DNA of 64,000 nt from Paraburkholderia aromaticivorans. Its GTDB lineage: Bacteria; Pseudomonadota; Gammaproteobacteria; Burkholderiales; Burkholderiaceae. A program made the position numbers and the translations under genes. The stretch is taken from contig NZ_CP051516.1 of assembly GCF_012689525.1 (NCBI RefSeq), forward strand, positions 1,984,001-2,048,000, read 5' to 3'. Below, piece by piece: positions 46,433 to 54,728 of this stretch. The notes under the pieces are model-generated. The model had not been told where the DNA came from. It saw only the letters and a list, made by a program, of their open reading frames with translations, and searched no databases. Position 1 is the stretch's first letter; every line of letters starts with the position of its first letter.

Positions 46433-47689
46433 CTAGCCGGCCAGTTCATCGATGCAAACTCTCCCTTCGAAGGCCGAGCGAACACACTCGGACATGCTCC
46501 CAAACGCAACGGTGACACCGATGTTCGCAGGTGCGTAATGGGCCCATTTCCCTGAGTTGGTCATCACCAGTCCACTGATCTGTTTCATCACGGGCGTGAT
46601 GTAGGTGCAGGTGTCCACCACGATCTGAACGCCCCGGGAAGCGAGTTGCTGGGCGAGCCCTTCCGCTTCGATCTGCCACAGAACGAAACGGCTCGTGTTG
46701 ACATAGAAGTCGCAGCGCGGCGAGCCATCGTGTTCTTCGAACAATTTGCCCAGTTTGAGGAACTCATCGACAGAAAAATGCGGGGTTCCCAGACTGATCG
46801 CGGCGAGTGGATCGCCAGCACTAGCAGTGTTCCACTTTCGATGGATGCCGACGAGATCCGCCTCGGTGACCACGATCGTCCGCTCCGGCTCGCCGCCCTG
46901 CAGCGCGTGGTCGAGTGTCGGCGCCTCCGGCGTGATGCCGACCGCGTGAAAGAGCGCTACGGAGCCACTGGAAGCGGCTGCCGCGCCCAGAGACTTGAGC
47001 TCGTCCTCCGTCGTGTCGAGAGAGAGTCCGGTGATTGCGGCCACGGTTGCGCCAGCATTGAGGCCGAGCAGAAAACCGAGCGCCGCGAAGCAGGCGTCGC
47101 GCCGCGGAGAATCGCCAAAGCTGGGCGCTTCGAGCACGATGCGGGCGGCCCGGTTTTCGGTGACATGCAGTCCGGCGTTGGGCACGCGGCCGGTAATCGC
47201 CGCCGCAAGATCGAGAAAATCGCCGTAGCGACTGGTACGGGCGCCCAACACGGAGTTGGCGAAAACGATCGCGTTCGACTCAGCCCATGCGATCTGATCG
47301 CCCAGTCGTGGACGGTGCTTGAGCTGGTACGGCGCGCAGGTGAAGGTCGCTTCGCACCCGAGTTCCAGATGCGCTTCCATCAGGCGTTTCGCGGCACTCG
47401 CGATGTCCGCTTTGCCGCGATACAGCTCCGGATGAATCAGATCGAGCGACCCGACATTGAGTGTGGTCGGAACGGAGACCCGCGTTCCGGACGCGACAAA
47501 CCGTTCGACGAAATCGAGACTGACGGATCCGTGATATAGGCAGCCGTCGATGTGCGCGGAGGAAATGTCGACGAGTTCCTGGGCGTCCATCACATGCGCT
47601 GTGGCGGCAACTATTCGCATTGCGAGTGCTGCACCATCACCCAATTCACCACTCAGCATTGCTTTGTCACGAACCGAAAGTTCAAGCAC
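46433..47689 (-). CDS. Aconitase X large subunit (DUF521), candidate cis-3-hydroxy-L-proline dehydratase
   Basis: A 418-residue aconitase X catalytic subunit. Family features include HIDGCLYHG, SVPTTLNVGS, AWAESNAIVFANSVLGART and VVDTCTYITP. Several cysteines available to bind iron are present (in HIDGC, LELGC, SPRC, VDTC). The start is GTG at 47689 behind AGAGG. In a hydroxyproline island the expected reaction is dehydration of cis-3-hydroxy-L-proline to pyrroline-2-carboxylate, which the Ldh-family enzyme could reduce to proline. Phosphomevalonate dehydratase, the archaeal role, is unlikely here. Confidence 0.88.
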   Translation of the reverse strand: MLELSVRDKAMLSGELGDGAALAMRIVAATAHVMDAQELVDISSAHIDGCLYHGSVSLDFVERFVASGTRVSVPTTLNVGSLDLIHPELYRGKADIASAAKRLMEAHLELGCEATFTCAPYQLKHRPRLGDQIAWAESNAIVFANSVLGARTSRYGDFLDLAAAITGRVPNAGLHVTENRAARIVLEAPSFGDSPRRDACFAALGFLLGLNAGATVAAITGLSLDTTEDELKSLGAAAASSGSVALFHAVGITPEAPTLDHALQGGEPERTIVVTEADLVGIHRKWNTASAGDPLAAISLGTPHFSVDEFLKLGKLFEEHDGSPRCDFYVNTSRFVLWQIEAEGLAQQLASRGVQIVVDTCTYITPVMKQISGLVMTNSGKWAHYAPANIGVTVAFGSMSECVRSAFEGRVCIDELAG

Positions 47690-47723
47690 TGTCGCCTCTT
47701 CGTTGTGGTCACTCTCGTATCAG

Positions 47724-47740
47724 TATTGAGGATACCCGAA
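47724..47740 (-). promoter_or_regulatory. Operator-like motif before aconitase X
   Basis: On the minus strand TTCGGGTATCCTCAATA contains the island's GTATCC core, 35 bases before the GTG. It is the weakest match of the set. Confidence 0.4.
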
Positions 47741-47788
47741 TGGCGTTTATCTCGGTTCGATGTACCAGGGCGAGGCTAGACTAAAACA

Positions 47789-48217
47789 TCAGCCCGTACC
47801 CATGCGGGTTTCGTCGACGAAGCTCCCCGTTGCATCGTCGAGCTTGCGGCCCTTGCGGCCCTTGCGTCCCGCCGGCCCGTGCACATAGTGCCTGAGCATA
47901 TCGGCTGCGGTGAACGACGCGCTGTGTCCGCCGACGAACACAAAGCAGTCGGGCCATTGCGCCTTGATCGCTTTCGACAGATCGATGATTTCGGGAATAT
48001 TGGCGAGGTAGTTGCCGGAGAAACAGACGGCATCAGGACGCCATTTGCGGATCAGCCGCTCCAGATCGCGATGCGATTCGACTTGCGAGTCGAGCAACCG
48101 GACCTCGTGCGCAGCCGCGCGGAGGACGGCCGCGACCGTCTCCAGGCCGAGCGGTTCGAGTCGCAGGAACACGCGGGTGTACATCAGGCCGCTGGGATGT
48201 ACGGCGAGCACCTTCAT
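47789..48217 (-). pseudogene. 3'-truncated B12-binding radical SAM fragment
   Basis: 142 codons. Residues 1-112 are an N-terminal cobalamin-binding domain (MKVLAVHPSGLMYTRVFLRL, then SGNYLANIPEIIDLSKAIK and FVFVGGHSAS) such as opens B12-dependent radical SAM proteins. The domain breaks off and continues as an unrelated Gly/Arg/Lys repeat (GRKGRKGRK) to a stop, with no radical SAM CxxxCxxC. A good AGGGAG precedes the ATG, so the gene lost its 3' part. A free B12-binding protein is the less likely reading. Confidence 0.65.
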
Positions 48218-48377
48218 GAGATCTCCCTGGCAGAAAGGGCGCGTCCGAGACCCGTCGGTGCGCGCCGGGCTTTCCTGCAGAAATCCTTGATACGGTTGGC
48301 TGCCGCGCCATGCGTCCTGGCGACGTCAACGCGCGTGGCTTCTTGCGATTCTACTGCCCGTCGCCGCGGCGTGCTCC

Positions 48378-49064
48378 CTACCGCTGCAGGTCGCCGCCTC
48401 GGCCAGACAGTCGGGCGTCACGGGCGATCGGCGCCTCGAGAAGGCAGCCAAACTCGCGGGCAAAGTCGACAGAGACCCGTGCGTGGACGGCGCCCTGCTT
48501 ATCGAAGAACCGCTGCGTGCCTTCATGAGTGAACACCCCTTCATGCCAGATGTTCGGATGGATGTAGAGCCCTTGCTTTCCATCGAAGCGAAAGCACACG
48601 AACTTCTCCGGCGCAATGTCGTCGCCGGGCAATGCCAGGGGAACGTAGAACGGCCGATGGTCGAGAGGAAAGAACAGTTGTCCGCCATCCGGGTGGTAGT
48701 TCGCGTGCCACAGCAACATCCGTTCCGGTGCATGGGCGTGGTCGTCGCGGGCAGCTTCAGGCTCCGTTGCGTACGCAAGAACGTAGTGACCGCCCACCGC
48801 CTCGTTTCGACCGTAGAGAATGTCCCCGCGCCATTCGCTCACGAACGTGCCTTCGGTGGTGCCGGCCTCATCGCCGGTTCCGGGGTCGATGGGCCGCGAG
48901 CCCACCGCCGGCCACTGCACGATCTCGATCGTGCACTCGCTCGGGTCGGCCACGAGCCGGCCAAATCCGTCAAGCGTTGTTGGGGTCGCGTCGACCACGG
49001 GCATCGACACGCGCCGGAGGCCGGCAGGAAGGGCGGGGTTGAGGTAGTCGATCTTTTGGGACAT
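48378..49064 (-). CDS. Ureidoglycolate lyase (AllA)-like cupin protein
   Basis: A 228-residue cupin-fold protein. HPNIWHEGVF with the nearby ARVSVDFAREFGCLL resembles the AllA family, which splits ureidoglycolate into glyoxylate and urea in purine breakdown. It is longer than E. coli AllA (about 160) and no other allantoin genes are near, so the substrate may differ. Start at 49064 (MSQKIDYLNPALPAG) is chosen; sequence further upstream is not conserved in character. Confidence 0.65.
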   Translation of the reverse strand: MSQKIDYLNPALPAGLRRVSMPVVDATPTTLDGFGRLVADPSECTIEIVQWPAVGSRPIDPGTGDEAGTTEGTFVSEWRGDILYGRNEAVGGHYVLAYATEPEAARDDHAHAPERMLLWHANYHPDGGQLFFPLDHRPFYVPLALPGDDIAPEKFVCFRFDGKQGLYIHPNIWHEGVFTHEGTQRFFDKQGAVHARVSVDFAREFGCLLEAPIARDARLSGRGGDLQR

Positions 49065-49160
49065 CGGCACAGTTTGAACGAGTCGAAAATATCGATTGTA
49101 GTCGCTCGAACAGGGCGCTTGGCCGACCCTCATGCACATGAATGCGGCCCGGCGGTCCGC

Positions 49161-49775
49161 TCATGCATAGCGTGCGAGGAACATGTCAGCGGCCGATTCC
49201 GCGACCTGCTTTTGCTCCAGTTCGCCGAGCGGCGCCTGGCCCATCGTCACCTGCGGCCAGAAGGCGAAGGACTTCACCAGCGCCTGCAGCTGCAGCGCCG
49301 CGAAGAGCGGATTGTCGGTCTTCAGACGGCCGTCGGCGACGGCCGCCCGGATCCACACGGTCAGGTCCTCCTCGCGTTCGCCGAGTCGGGCGACCATGTC
49401 CCGCGCTCGCTCCGGTGAATGGATGCCGGCCGCGATCGCCACACGTGCCAGCGACAGGAAGGACTCGTCGTTCAGCAGCCGCAGCTTGCGGCCCAACAGG
49501 TCGAGCAGCTGCGCGCGCAACGGTTCTTCGGCGCGGTAGGTGGGCGCATCGCCCGTTTGGCTCGCGTCCCACAACTGATGGAGAATCGCCGCGAAAAGGA
49601 CTTCCTTGCTTGGGAAATGGTTATAGACCGTACGTTTCGAGACGTTCGCGCGGGCGGCGATACGGTCCATGCTGGTCGCGTCGTAGCCGGCCGCGAGGAA
49701 TTCCTCGATCGCGGCGCCGACGATGGCGACACGCTTGCGGTCAGTCAGGCGTTGATGGGTGGCACTTGGATCCAT
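49161..49775 (-). CDS. TetR-family regulator
   Basis: A 204-residue regulator with the N-terminal TetR helix-turn-helix (about 20-62, ATSMDRIAARANVSKRTVYN HFPSKEVLF region) and a C-terminal domain of the AefR-like type. ATG at 49775 (a TTG one codon earlier is possible). It is divergent from the metallo-beta-lactamase-fold gene with an inverted repeat in between, so it probably represses that gene and itself. Confidence 0.92.
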   Translation of the reverse strand: MDPSATHQRLTDRKRVAIVGAAIEEFLAAGYDATSMDRIAARANVSKRTVYNHFPSKEVLFAAILHQLWDASQTGDAPTYRAEEPLRAQLLDLLGRKLRLLNDESFLSLARVAIAAGIHSPERARDMVARLGEREEDLTVWIRAAVADGRLKTDNPLFAALQLQALVKSFAFWPQVTMGQAPLGELEQKQVAESAADMFLARYA

Positions 49776-49795
49776 CAACGGATTTTACACCGGGC

Positions 49796-49820
49796 AGTTT
49801 ACTTTTCTCGAAAATAAACT
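49796..49820. promoter_or_regulatory. Inverted repeat between tetR and the hydrolase gene
   Basis: AGTTTACTTTT and AAAATAAACT face each other across TCTCG-type spacer bases, an AT-rich near-palindrome of 25 bases. Position between divergent start codons and symmetry fit a TetR operator. Confidence 0.6.
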
Positions 49821-49860
49821 ACACTGCCGAGTGTACATTTCTCTTTGGACGGCCTACCTC

Positions 49861-50991
49861 ATGACGTCGCTTCCCGCTCTTGTGAGCCGCGTGCTCGGCT
49901 TTACCGCCGCGCGTCGCGGTCGCGCGTTGTCCAGCACCTCGCCGCAGCATAACGGGGAACGCTTTCGCAACGTCAAGCCGCGTCCCACTGAAGGCCTGCG
50001 CAAGACGCTCGGCATTGTGTGGAACGTGTTGCTCAACAAGCCGAGCGGCACCGTGCCGACGGAAGCGTTGCCCGTCGATGCGCTGACGCGTGCGCAGCTC
50101 GATGCGGCGCCCGACCGCAGTCTCTACCGGCTCGGCCATTCGACGATGCTGCTGAAGCTGCGCGGCCAGTTCTGGCTGACCGATCCCGTGTTCGCCGAAC
50201 GAGCCTCTCCGTTCCGGCATCTTGGCCCGAAGCGCTTCCATGCGCCGCCGATCGCGCTCGCCGATTTGCCACCGTTGCGCGGCGTGATCCTGTCGCACGA
50301 CCATTACGACCACCTGGACCGCGAGACCGTGCTCGCGCTCGCGGAGACAACCGGCGTGTTTCTGACGCCGCTCGGCGTCGGCGACCGGCTGATCGAATGG
50401 GGCATCGACGCGTCGAAGGTTCGGCAGTTCGACTGGTGGCAGGGCACCAAGGTGGACGGGGTGCAATTCACGGCTACGCCCGCGCAGCATTTTTCCGGCC
50501 GTAGCCTGTTCGACGGTAACAGTACGTTATGGGCGTCGTGGGTGATCTTCGACGATGATCTGCGCGTGTTCTTCAGCGGCGACACCGGCTACTTCGATGG
50601 CTTCAGGACGATCGGCGAGCGCCTTGGGCCGTTCGACGTCACGCTGGTCGAGACGGGCGCCTACGACGCGCAGTGGCCGTACGTTCATATGCAGCCCGAA
50701 GAAACCGTGCAGACGCACATCGATCTGCGTGGCCGTTGGCTCGTGCCGATTCACAACGGCACCTTCGACCTCGCGATGCACCGCTGGCAGGAGCCATTCG
50801 AAAGGGTGATGGCACTGGCCCTCGCGCGCGGCGTCGCGCTGTCGACGCCCCGCATGGGCGAGCGGCTGGATCTGAGCGCGCCGCATCGCGGCGAACGCTG
50901 GTGGCGTCACGCCGGCGGGACCGTCGCTGCACCAAAGGCCGCATGGCGCCTGTGTCCCGCGCGCAATGCCGGAGACGCGAAGTCTTCGTGA
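49861..50991 (+). CDS. Metallo-beta-lactamase-fold hydrolase (NAPE-PLD/UlaG-like)
   Basis: A 376-residue metal hydrolase. The metal-binding motif is SHDHYDHLD (146-152), with further ligands in ATPAQHFSGR, SGDTGYFDG and the late HNGTFDLAMH. This set matches the N-acylphosphatidylethanolamine phospholipase D/UlaG group, often acting on phosphodiesters or lactones. Start at 49861 (MTSLPALVSRVLG). Probably controlled by the divergent TetR regulator. Substrate unknown. Confidence 0.88.
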   Translation: MTSLPALVSRVLGFTAARRGRALSSTSPQHNGERFRNVKPRPTEGLRKTLGIVWNVLLNKPSGTVPTEALPVDALTRAQLDAAPDRSLYRLGHSTMLLKLRGQFWLTDPVFAERASPFRHLGPKRFHAPPIALADLPPLRGVILSHDHYDHLDRETVLALAETTGVFLTPLGVGDRLIEWGIDASKVRQFDWWQGTKVDGVQFTATPAQHFSGRSLFDGNSTLWASWVIFDDDLRVFFSGDTGYFDGFRTIGERLGPFDVTLVETGAYDAQWPYVHMQPEETVQTHIDLRGRWLVPIHNGTFDLAMHRWQEPFERVMALALARGVALSTPRMGERLDLSAPHRGERWWRHAGGTVAAPKAAWRLCPARNAGDAKSS

Positions 50992-51232
50992 TCTTTCGTG
51001 CGGCTCATTGCTGAGGCACTGAGATACAACGACCGAGCGGCACGTGTGACGCTTCACTCGGGCAGCAACGCATCGAGCGCGAAAAGTAGATTGAGGTCCG
51101 GTTCAGGCATCGCTTGATCGCAGTAAGCAAGGTGAGGTATGGCGTCCGATGCATATATTAGTTGCATTCAGTGCGGCTTCCGCCATCCCTGATGAACCGC
51201 TACATTGGTCTGCGTGATTGACCCGAAAGGAT

Positions 51233-51261
51233 CGCTCTCGTTACTTTCAGGTTCGAGAGCG
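51233..51261 (+). promoter_or_regulatory. Hairpin in the SDR leader
   Basis: CGCTCTCG and CGAGAGCG form a perfect 8-base stem with a 13-base loop, ending 21 bases before the SDR start codon. It could affect translation or be the end of an upstream transcript; no T tract follows. Confidence 0.35.
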
Positions 51262-51282
51262 GCTTTGTTTATCGAGGATGCC

Positions 51283-51987
51283 ATGCAAGACACCCCTTCG
51301 CAGAAAACCGTTCTCCTTATCGGCGCCTCGCGCGGCCTTGGCCTGGCGATGGTCGAGGAGTTTTTGAAGCGCGGCTACCGAGTCATCGCCACCGGGCGAG
51401 CTGCTTCGACAGAAAAGCTTCGGCACGTAGCAGAAGCCTTCGCTGGCGCGCTCGAAGTAGACACTGTCGATATCACCATTCCCGAGCAGATCGCCGCGCT
51501 GCGCACCCGTCTTGAAGGTCGTCGGATAGATGTGCTTTTCGTGAACGCAGGCGTCAAGAACGACGATCGTGAAACGCTAGCGGACGTCTCGACCGAGGAA
51601 TTCGTCCGGGTCATGGTAACGAACTCGCTGAGTCCGATGAGGGTCATCGAGGCGTTTCAAGACCTTGTCCCGCCGACTGGAACGATCGGTGTCATGTCTT
51701 CGGGGCAGGGCAGTATCACCAATGCCACTAACGCGAACTATGAAGTCTACAGAGGGAGCAAGGCCGCACTGAATATGTTCATGCGTACCTTCACGGCTCG
51801 CAGCGCCAGCTATCCGCGGAGCCTCCTGCTCATGGCGCCTGGATGGGTCCAGACAGACATGGGCGGTCCCACGGCGCGCTTGACCATCGAAGAAAGCATT
51901 CCGAACCTGGTCAATACGATCGAGGCTTATGAAGGGCGCGCCGGCTTGCATTACCTTGACTATCTCGGACGGGCCGTTCCCTGGTGA
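51283..51987 (+). CDS. Short-chain dehydrogenase/reductase
   Basis: A 234-residue classical SDR. Cofactor-binding motif GASRGLG near residue 15, the NAG motif in FVNAGVKND, and the catalytic YRGSK (YxxxK). Start at 51283 (MQDTPSQKTVLLIGAS). The gap of 291 bases before it holds no gene. The substrate is unknown and the neighbours do not suggest one. Confidence 0.88.
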   Translation: MQDTPSQKTVLLIGASRGLGLAMVEEFLKRGYRVIATGRAASTEKLRHVAEAFAGALEVDTVDITIPEQIAALRTRLEGRRIDVLFVNAGVKNDDRETLADVSTEEFVRVMVTNSLSPMRVIEAFQDLVPPTGTIGVMSSGQGSITNATNANYEVYRGSKAALNMFMRTFTARSASYPRSLLLMAPGWVQTDMGGPTARLTIEESIPNLVNTIEAYEGRAGLHYLDYLGRAVPW

Positions 51988-52072
51988 CGGGCCGCTTGCA
52001 AAGCTCATGGATTGGGCGGCCAGGCATCGACACGCCGAGATCAGCGCGGCGCGGACGCGCTAACGGCGCCGC

Positions 52073-52390
52073 TTAACCCAGTGCCACGAACGCGATCTCG
52101 ACGAGCAACTCGGGCGCGGCGAGCTTCGCTTGCACCGTCGCGCGCGCCGGTGCGTGACCTTGCGGCACCCACGCATCCCACACTTCGTTCATGCCTGCGA
52201 AATCGCGGGCAATGTCCGCGAGCCAGACTTGTGCGGAAACGAGGCGCGTCTTGTCGATGCCGGCCTTCTCCAGATAGCCGTCGATTTTTTCCAGCACCTT
52301 CGCGGTCTGGAGCTTTACGTCAGGGGTGGGATCGGCGGAAGTCTGGCCGCCGACGAACACGAGGCCGCCGGCTTTGACGACGCGGCTCAT
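52073..52390 (-). pseudogene. 5'-truncated RidA-family gene
   Basis: 105 codons of a RidA/YjgF-type enamine deaminase (MSRVVKAGGLVFVGGQTSAD, then ATVQAKLAAPELLVEIAF). Family members start some ten residues earlier. Here the sequence just upstream of the ATG belongs instead to the start of an FAD oxidoreductase gene, so a deletion removed the true 5' end. The remaining frame might still be translated, but it lacks the first strand. Intact versions would remove reactive imines made by the neighbouring dehydrogenases. Confidence 0.65.
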
Positions 52391-52393
52391 ACG

Positions 52394-52490
52394 TTGGTCG
52401 CCGTGCCAGGTGGAACGCGCTGCTCGTGCCGTGCAGCCCGCCGCCGATCACGAGGACATCGGCTCCCTGGATGTCGTTCGCGTCACTCAC
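52394..52490 (-). pseudogene. N-terminal fragment of a DAO-type FAD oxidoreductase
   Basis: About 32 codons from a GTG at 52490 (SDANDIQGADVLVIGGGLHG and HLARR) form a classic FAD-binding start, then stop matching at about 52395, where the RidA sequence begins. The GTG overlaps the stop of the preceding oxidoreductase gene by 8 bases (GTGAGTGA), showing that the three genes were once a coupled operon. The rest of this gene, roughly 350 codons, is gone. Confidence 0.7.
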
Positions 52491-53550
52491 CGGCGAGTTC
52501 TCCGAGCGTGAGCGGCTTGATCGGCGGACGGATGCGGTAATAGCCGACTTCGGCGGGCGAGACATGGCGCGCGTCGGCGATCAGTTCGGTCACCGTGAGA
52601 CCGCCCATGCGTCCCTGACACGGACCCATGCCGCAGCGTCCGAACGACTTCGCCTGATTGGGCCCGACACAGCCGAGCTCGACGAACTTGCGCAACTCGC
52701 CCGCGGTGACTTCCTCGCAACGGCACACGATGGTTTCGTCGCGCGGAATGCGGTTGATGTCGCGCGGACGATACAGGCTGTCGAGAAATGGCCGGACGCG
52801 CATGACGCCCGCGAGCGCGCTGCGATGCGCGACGGCTTCGGCATCGCGCGCCTCAGACGTGAGCGCGCCGAGTTGCGCGGCAGCCGCGAGACCCGCGAGC
52901 GTGCCCTGCAAGGCGGCCGCCTGCGCGCCGCCGATGCCCGCGCCATCGCCCGCGACGAAGAGGCCGGGCACGTTCAGTTCGCCCCACGCATCGACTGTCG
53001 GGGTGAAGCACAGTTGCGCGTCGTCCCAGCGGTGCGCGGCGCGCAGCGCCTGCGTGAATTGCGTGTTCGGCACGACGCCCTGATGCAGCAGGATCACATC
53101 GGCTTCGAGACGATGCGCCGTGCCTTGCGTCGTGAAGTGAAGCGCGGCGGCACGCTCGACGTGATCCGTGCCGATGCGCGCTTCCGCGCGCAGATCGTCC
53201 GCGGCCTCGAAGATCGGCACGTTCGCTTCGCGCAGCGTGCGGATCAGTTGCAAGCCTTTTGCTCAGAAACGGCCACGCGCGCAGCGCCGCCAACATGTGA
53301 CGCTTCGCGCGCCAGCGATCTTCCTGACGCGTCGTATCGACCAGCGCGCGGATCGGCACACCGGCGTCAGACCTACCTGCTGTTTCCGCCGCACCGGCCG
53401 CGAGAGCGGCTGGCGTCGGCGTTCGTCGAGGTCCTTGCGAGCGCTGCACGAGGAACTGCTCGCCGAGGTCGTGGCGCCGGCGCGCAGTGCGGCAGGACGC
53501 GGGCGGTCGCGGTCGCGGGCCGAGGCGGGAGGAGATAGGCTTTGAATCGA
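52483..53550 (-). pseudogene. Frameshifted, 5'-truncated BFD-domain FAD/NAD oxidoreductase
   Basis: The 3' part (52483 to about 53257) encodes the second half of a pyridine-nucleotide-type oxidoreductase. It includes the FAD-binding LNVPGLFVAGDGAGIGG and a C-terminal BFD-like [2Fe-2S] domain with four cysteines (CRCEE...GRCGMGPCQG), as in the A subunits of opine or D-hydroxyproline dehydrogenases. At the T4 run 53257-53260 the frame shifts; removing one base joins WPFLSKG to LQLIRTLREA. Upstream sequence to about 53550 is further disrupted and the N-terminal nucleotide-binding motif is absent. Confidence 0.75.
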
Positions 53551-53743
53551 ACGTCCTGCGATCGACAATCGGAGTATCGGGGGCTCTTGGGGAAACAGGC
53601 GAAGGAGGCGAGCCGTCCCCGCCTGCGACTTGACGGCTGGACACGATGACAATCGATATGACTGATGTGGCTTGTCTCGCTTGGCGGTATCCTGCGTGTA
53701 CTCCCGATCCTCTGAACGCTTCTTAAAACCGAGTAGTCGCAAT

Positions 53744-54424
53744 ATGACCGAGCAACCGCCAACAATTGAAATTGAAAGTGCGCCGAATCCCGGATTCGCC
53801 GTGATCCTGATGCACGGTCTCGGCGCCGACGCCAACGACTTCGTGTCGCTCGTGCCCGAACTGCGTCTCGGCGATGCGCCTGCCGTGCGCTTCGTGTTTC
53901 CCAATGCGCCGGAGATTGCCGTTACCGCAAACAACGGCTACGTGATGCGCGCGTGGTACGACATCCGGTCGTTTCAGAGCATCCATGAGCAAGTTGACGA
54001 AGCGGGTATCGAATCGTCTTGTGCAACCGTGCGGCAATTGATCGAAGCGCAGAACCGGCGCGGCATTCCCACTTCGAACATCTTTCTCGCGGGGTTTTCG
54101 CAAGGCGCGGCGATGACCTATTCAGCAGGGCTGACGCACCCTGAGACACTTGCCGGCTTGATCGTGTTGTCGGGTTATGTGCCGTCGCCGGGCTTTATTG
54201 ACCGCCGCTTGAGCGCCGCGAACCGTGGCACGCCTATCTTTGCCGCGCATGGCATAGACGACGACGTGTTACCGATCCAGTTAGGGGAGGCCGCGCGCGA
54301 CTTTGCGATCACACGAGGTTGCAAGGTCGATTGGAGCGCGTATCCGATGCCGCATTCAGTATGCGCGGAGGAGATATCGGCGCTGCGCGCCTGGCTTGGC
54401 ACGCTGCTCGCGGCGTCTTCCTGA
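53744..54424 (+). CDS. Alpha/beta-hydrolase, carboxylesterase/phospholipase type
   Basis: A 226-residue serine esterase of the acyl-protein-thioesterase-like family. The catalytic triad is visible: S119 in GFSQG, D174 in IDDDVLP and H204 in PMPHSV; oxyanion loop MHGLGADANDF. Start at 53744 (MTEQPPTIEIES). Likely hydrolyses short-chain esters or lysophospholipids in the cytoplasm. Neighbours give no further clue. Confidence 0.92.
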   Translation: MTEQPPTIEIESAPNPGFAVILMHGLGADANDFVSLVPELRLGDAPAVRFVFPNAPEIAVTANNGYVMRAWYDIRSFQSIHEQVDEAGIESSCATVRQLIEAQNRRGIPTSNIFLAGFSQGAAMTYSAGLTHPETLAGLIVLSGYVPSPGFIDRRLSAANRGTPIFAAHGIDDDVLPIQLGEAARDFAITRGCKVDWSAYPMPHSVCAEEISALRAWLGTLLAASS

Positions 54425-54440
54425 AGTGTCCCGGCCGCGC

Positions 54441-54728
54441 TCAGGCGTCCGGCGTTTGCGCAGGCGCTTGCGTGCCCGGCAGGTCTGCTTGCGTGGCGCC
54501 TTCGAGGAACCGGCGGGTCGACTCGAACGCCTGCAGCATCGGCTCGGGCCACGGCGTTTGCAGCATGACCGCCTGATGGTTTTCGAACGCCGACGACAAC
54601 AGCTTCGCCAGCTCAGGCGAGCGCAGATGACGCAGCAGCACGCTGACCGCAATCGCCGTGGCCTGGCTCGCGCCGGCCGTCTGGAGTTCCGAAGCGGTGA
54701 GGGCCGCGACCTGTTTGTTGATGTCCAC
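54441..54728 (-). CDS. Small hypothetical protein
   Basis: A 95-residue, mostly helical protein (INKQVAALTASELQTAGASQ, then LLRHLRSPELAKLLSSAFEN) with a polar Pro/Gln tail. The GTG at 54728 is preferred because AAGGAAG lies 6 bases upstream; the open frame further up has a non-coding look. No family recognised. It converges on the esterase gene, 16 bases apart. Confidence 0.68.
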   Translation of the reverse strand: MDINKQVAALTASELQTAGASQATAIAVSVLLRHLRSPELAKLLSSAFENHQAVMLQTPWPEPMLQAFESTRRFLEGATQADLPGTQAPAQTPDA

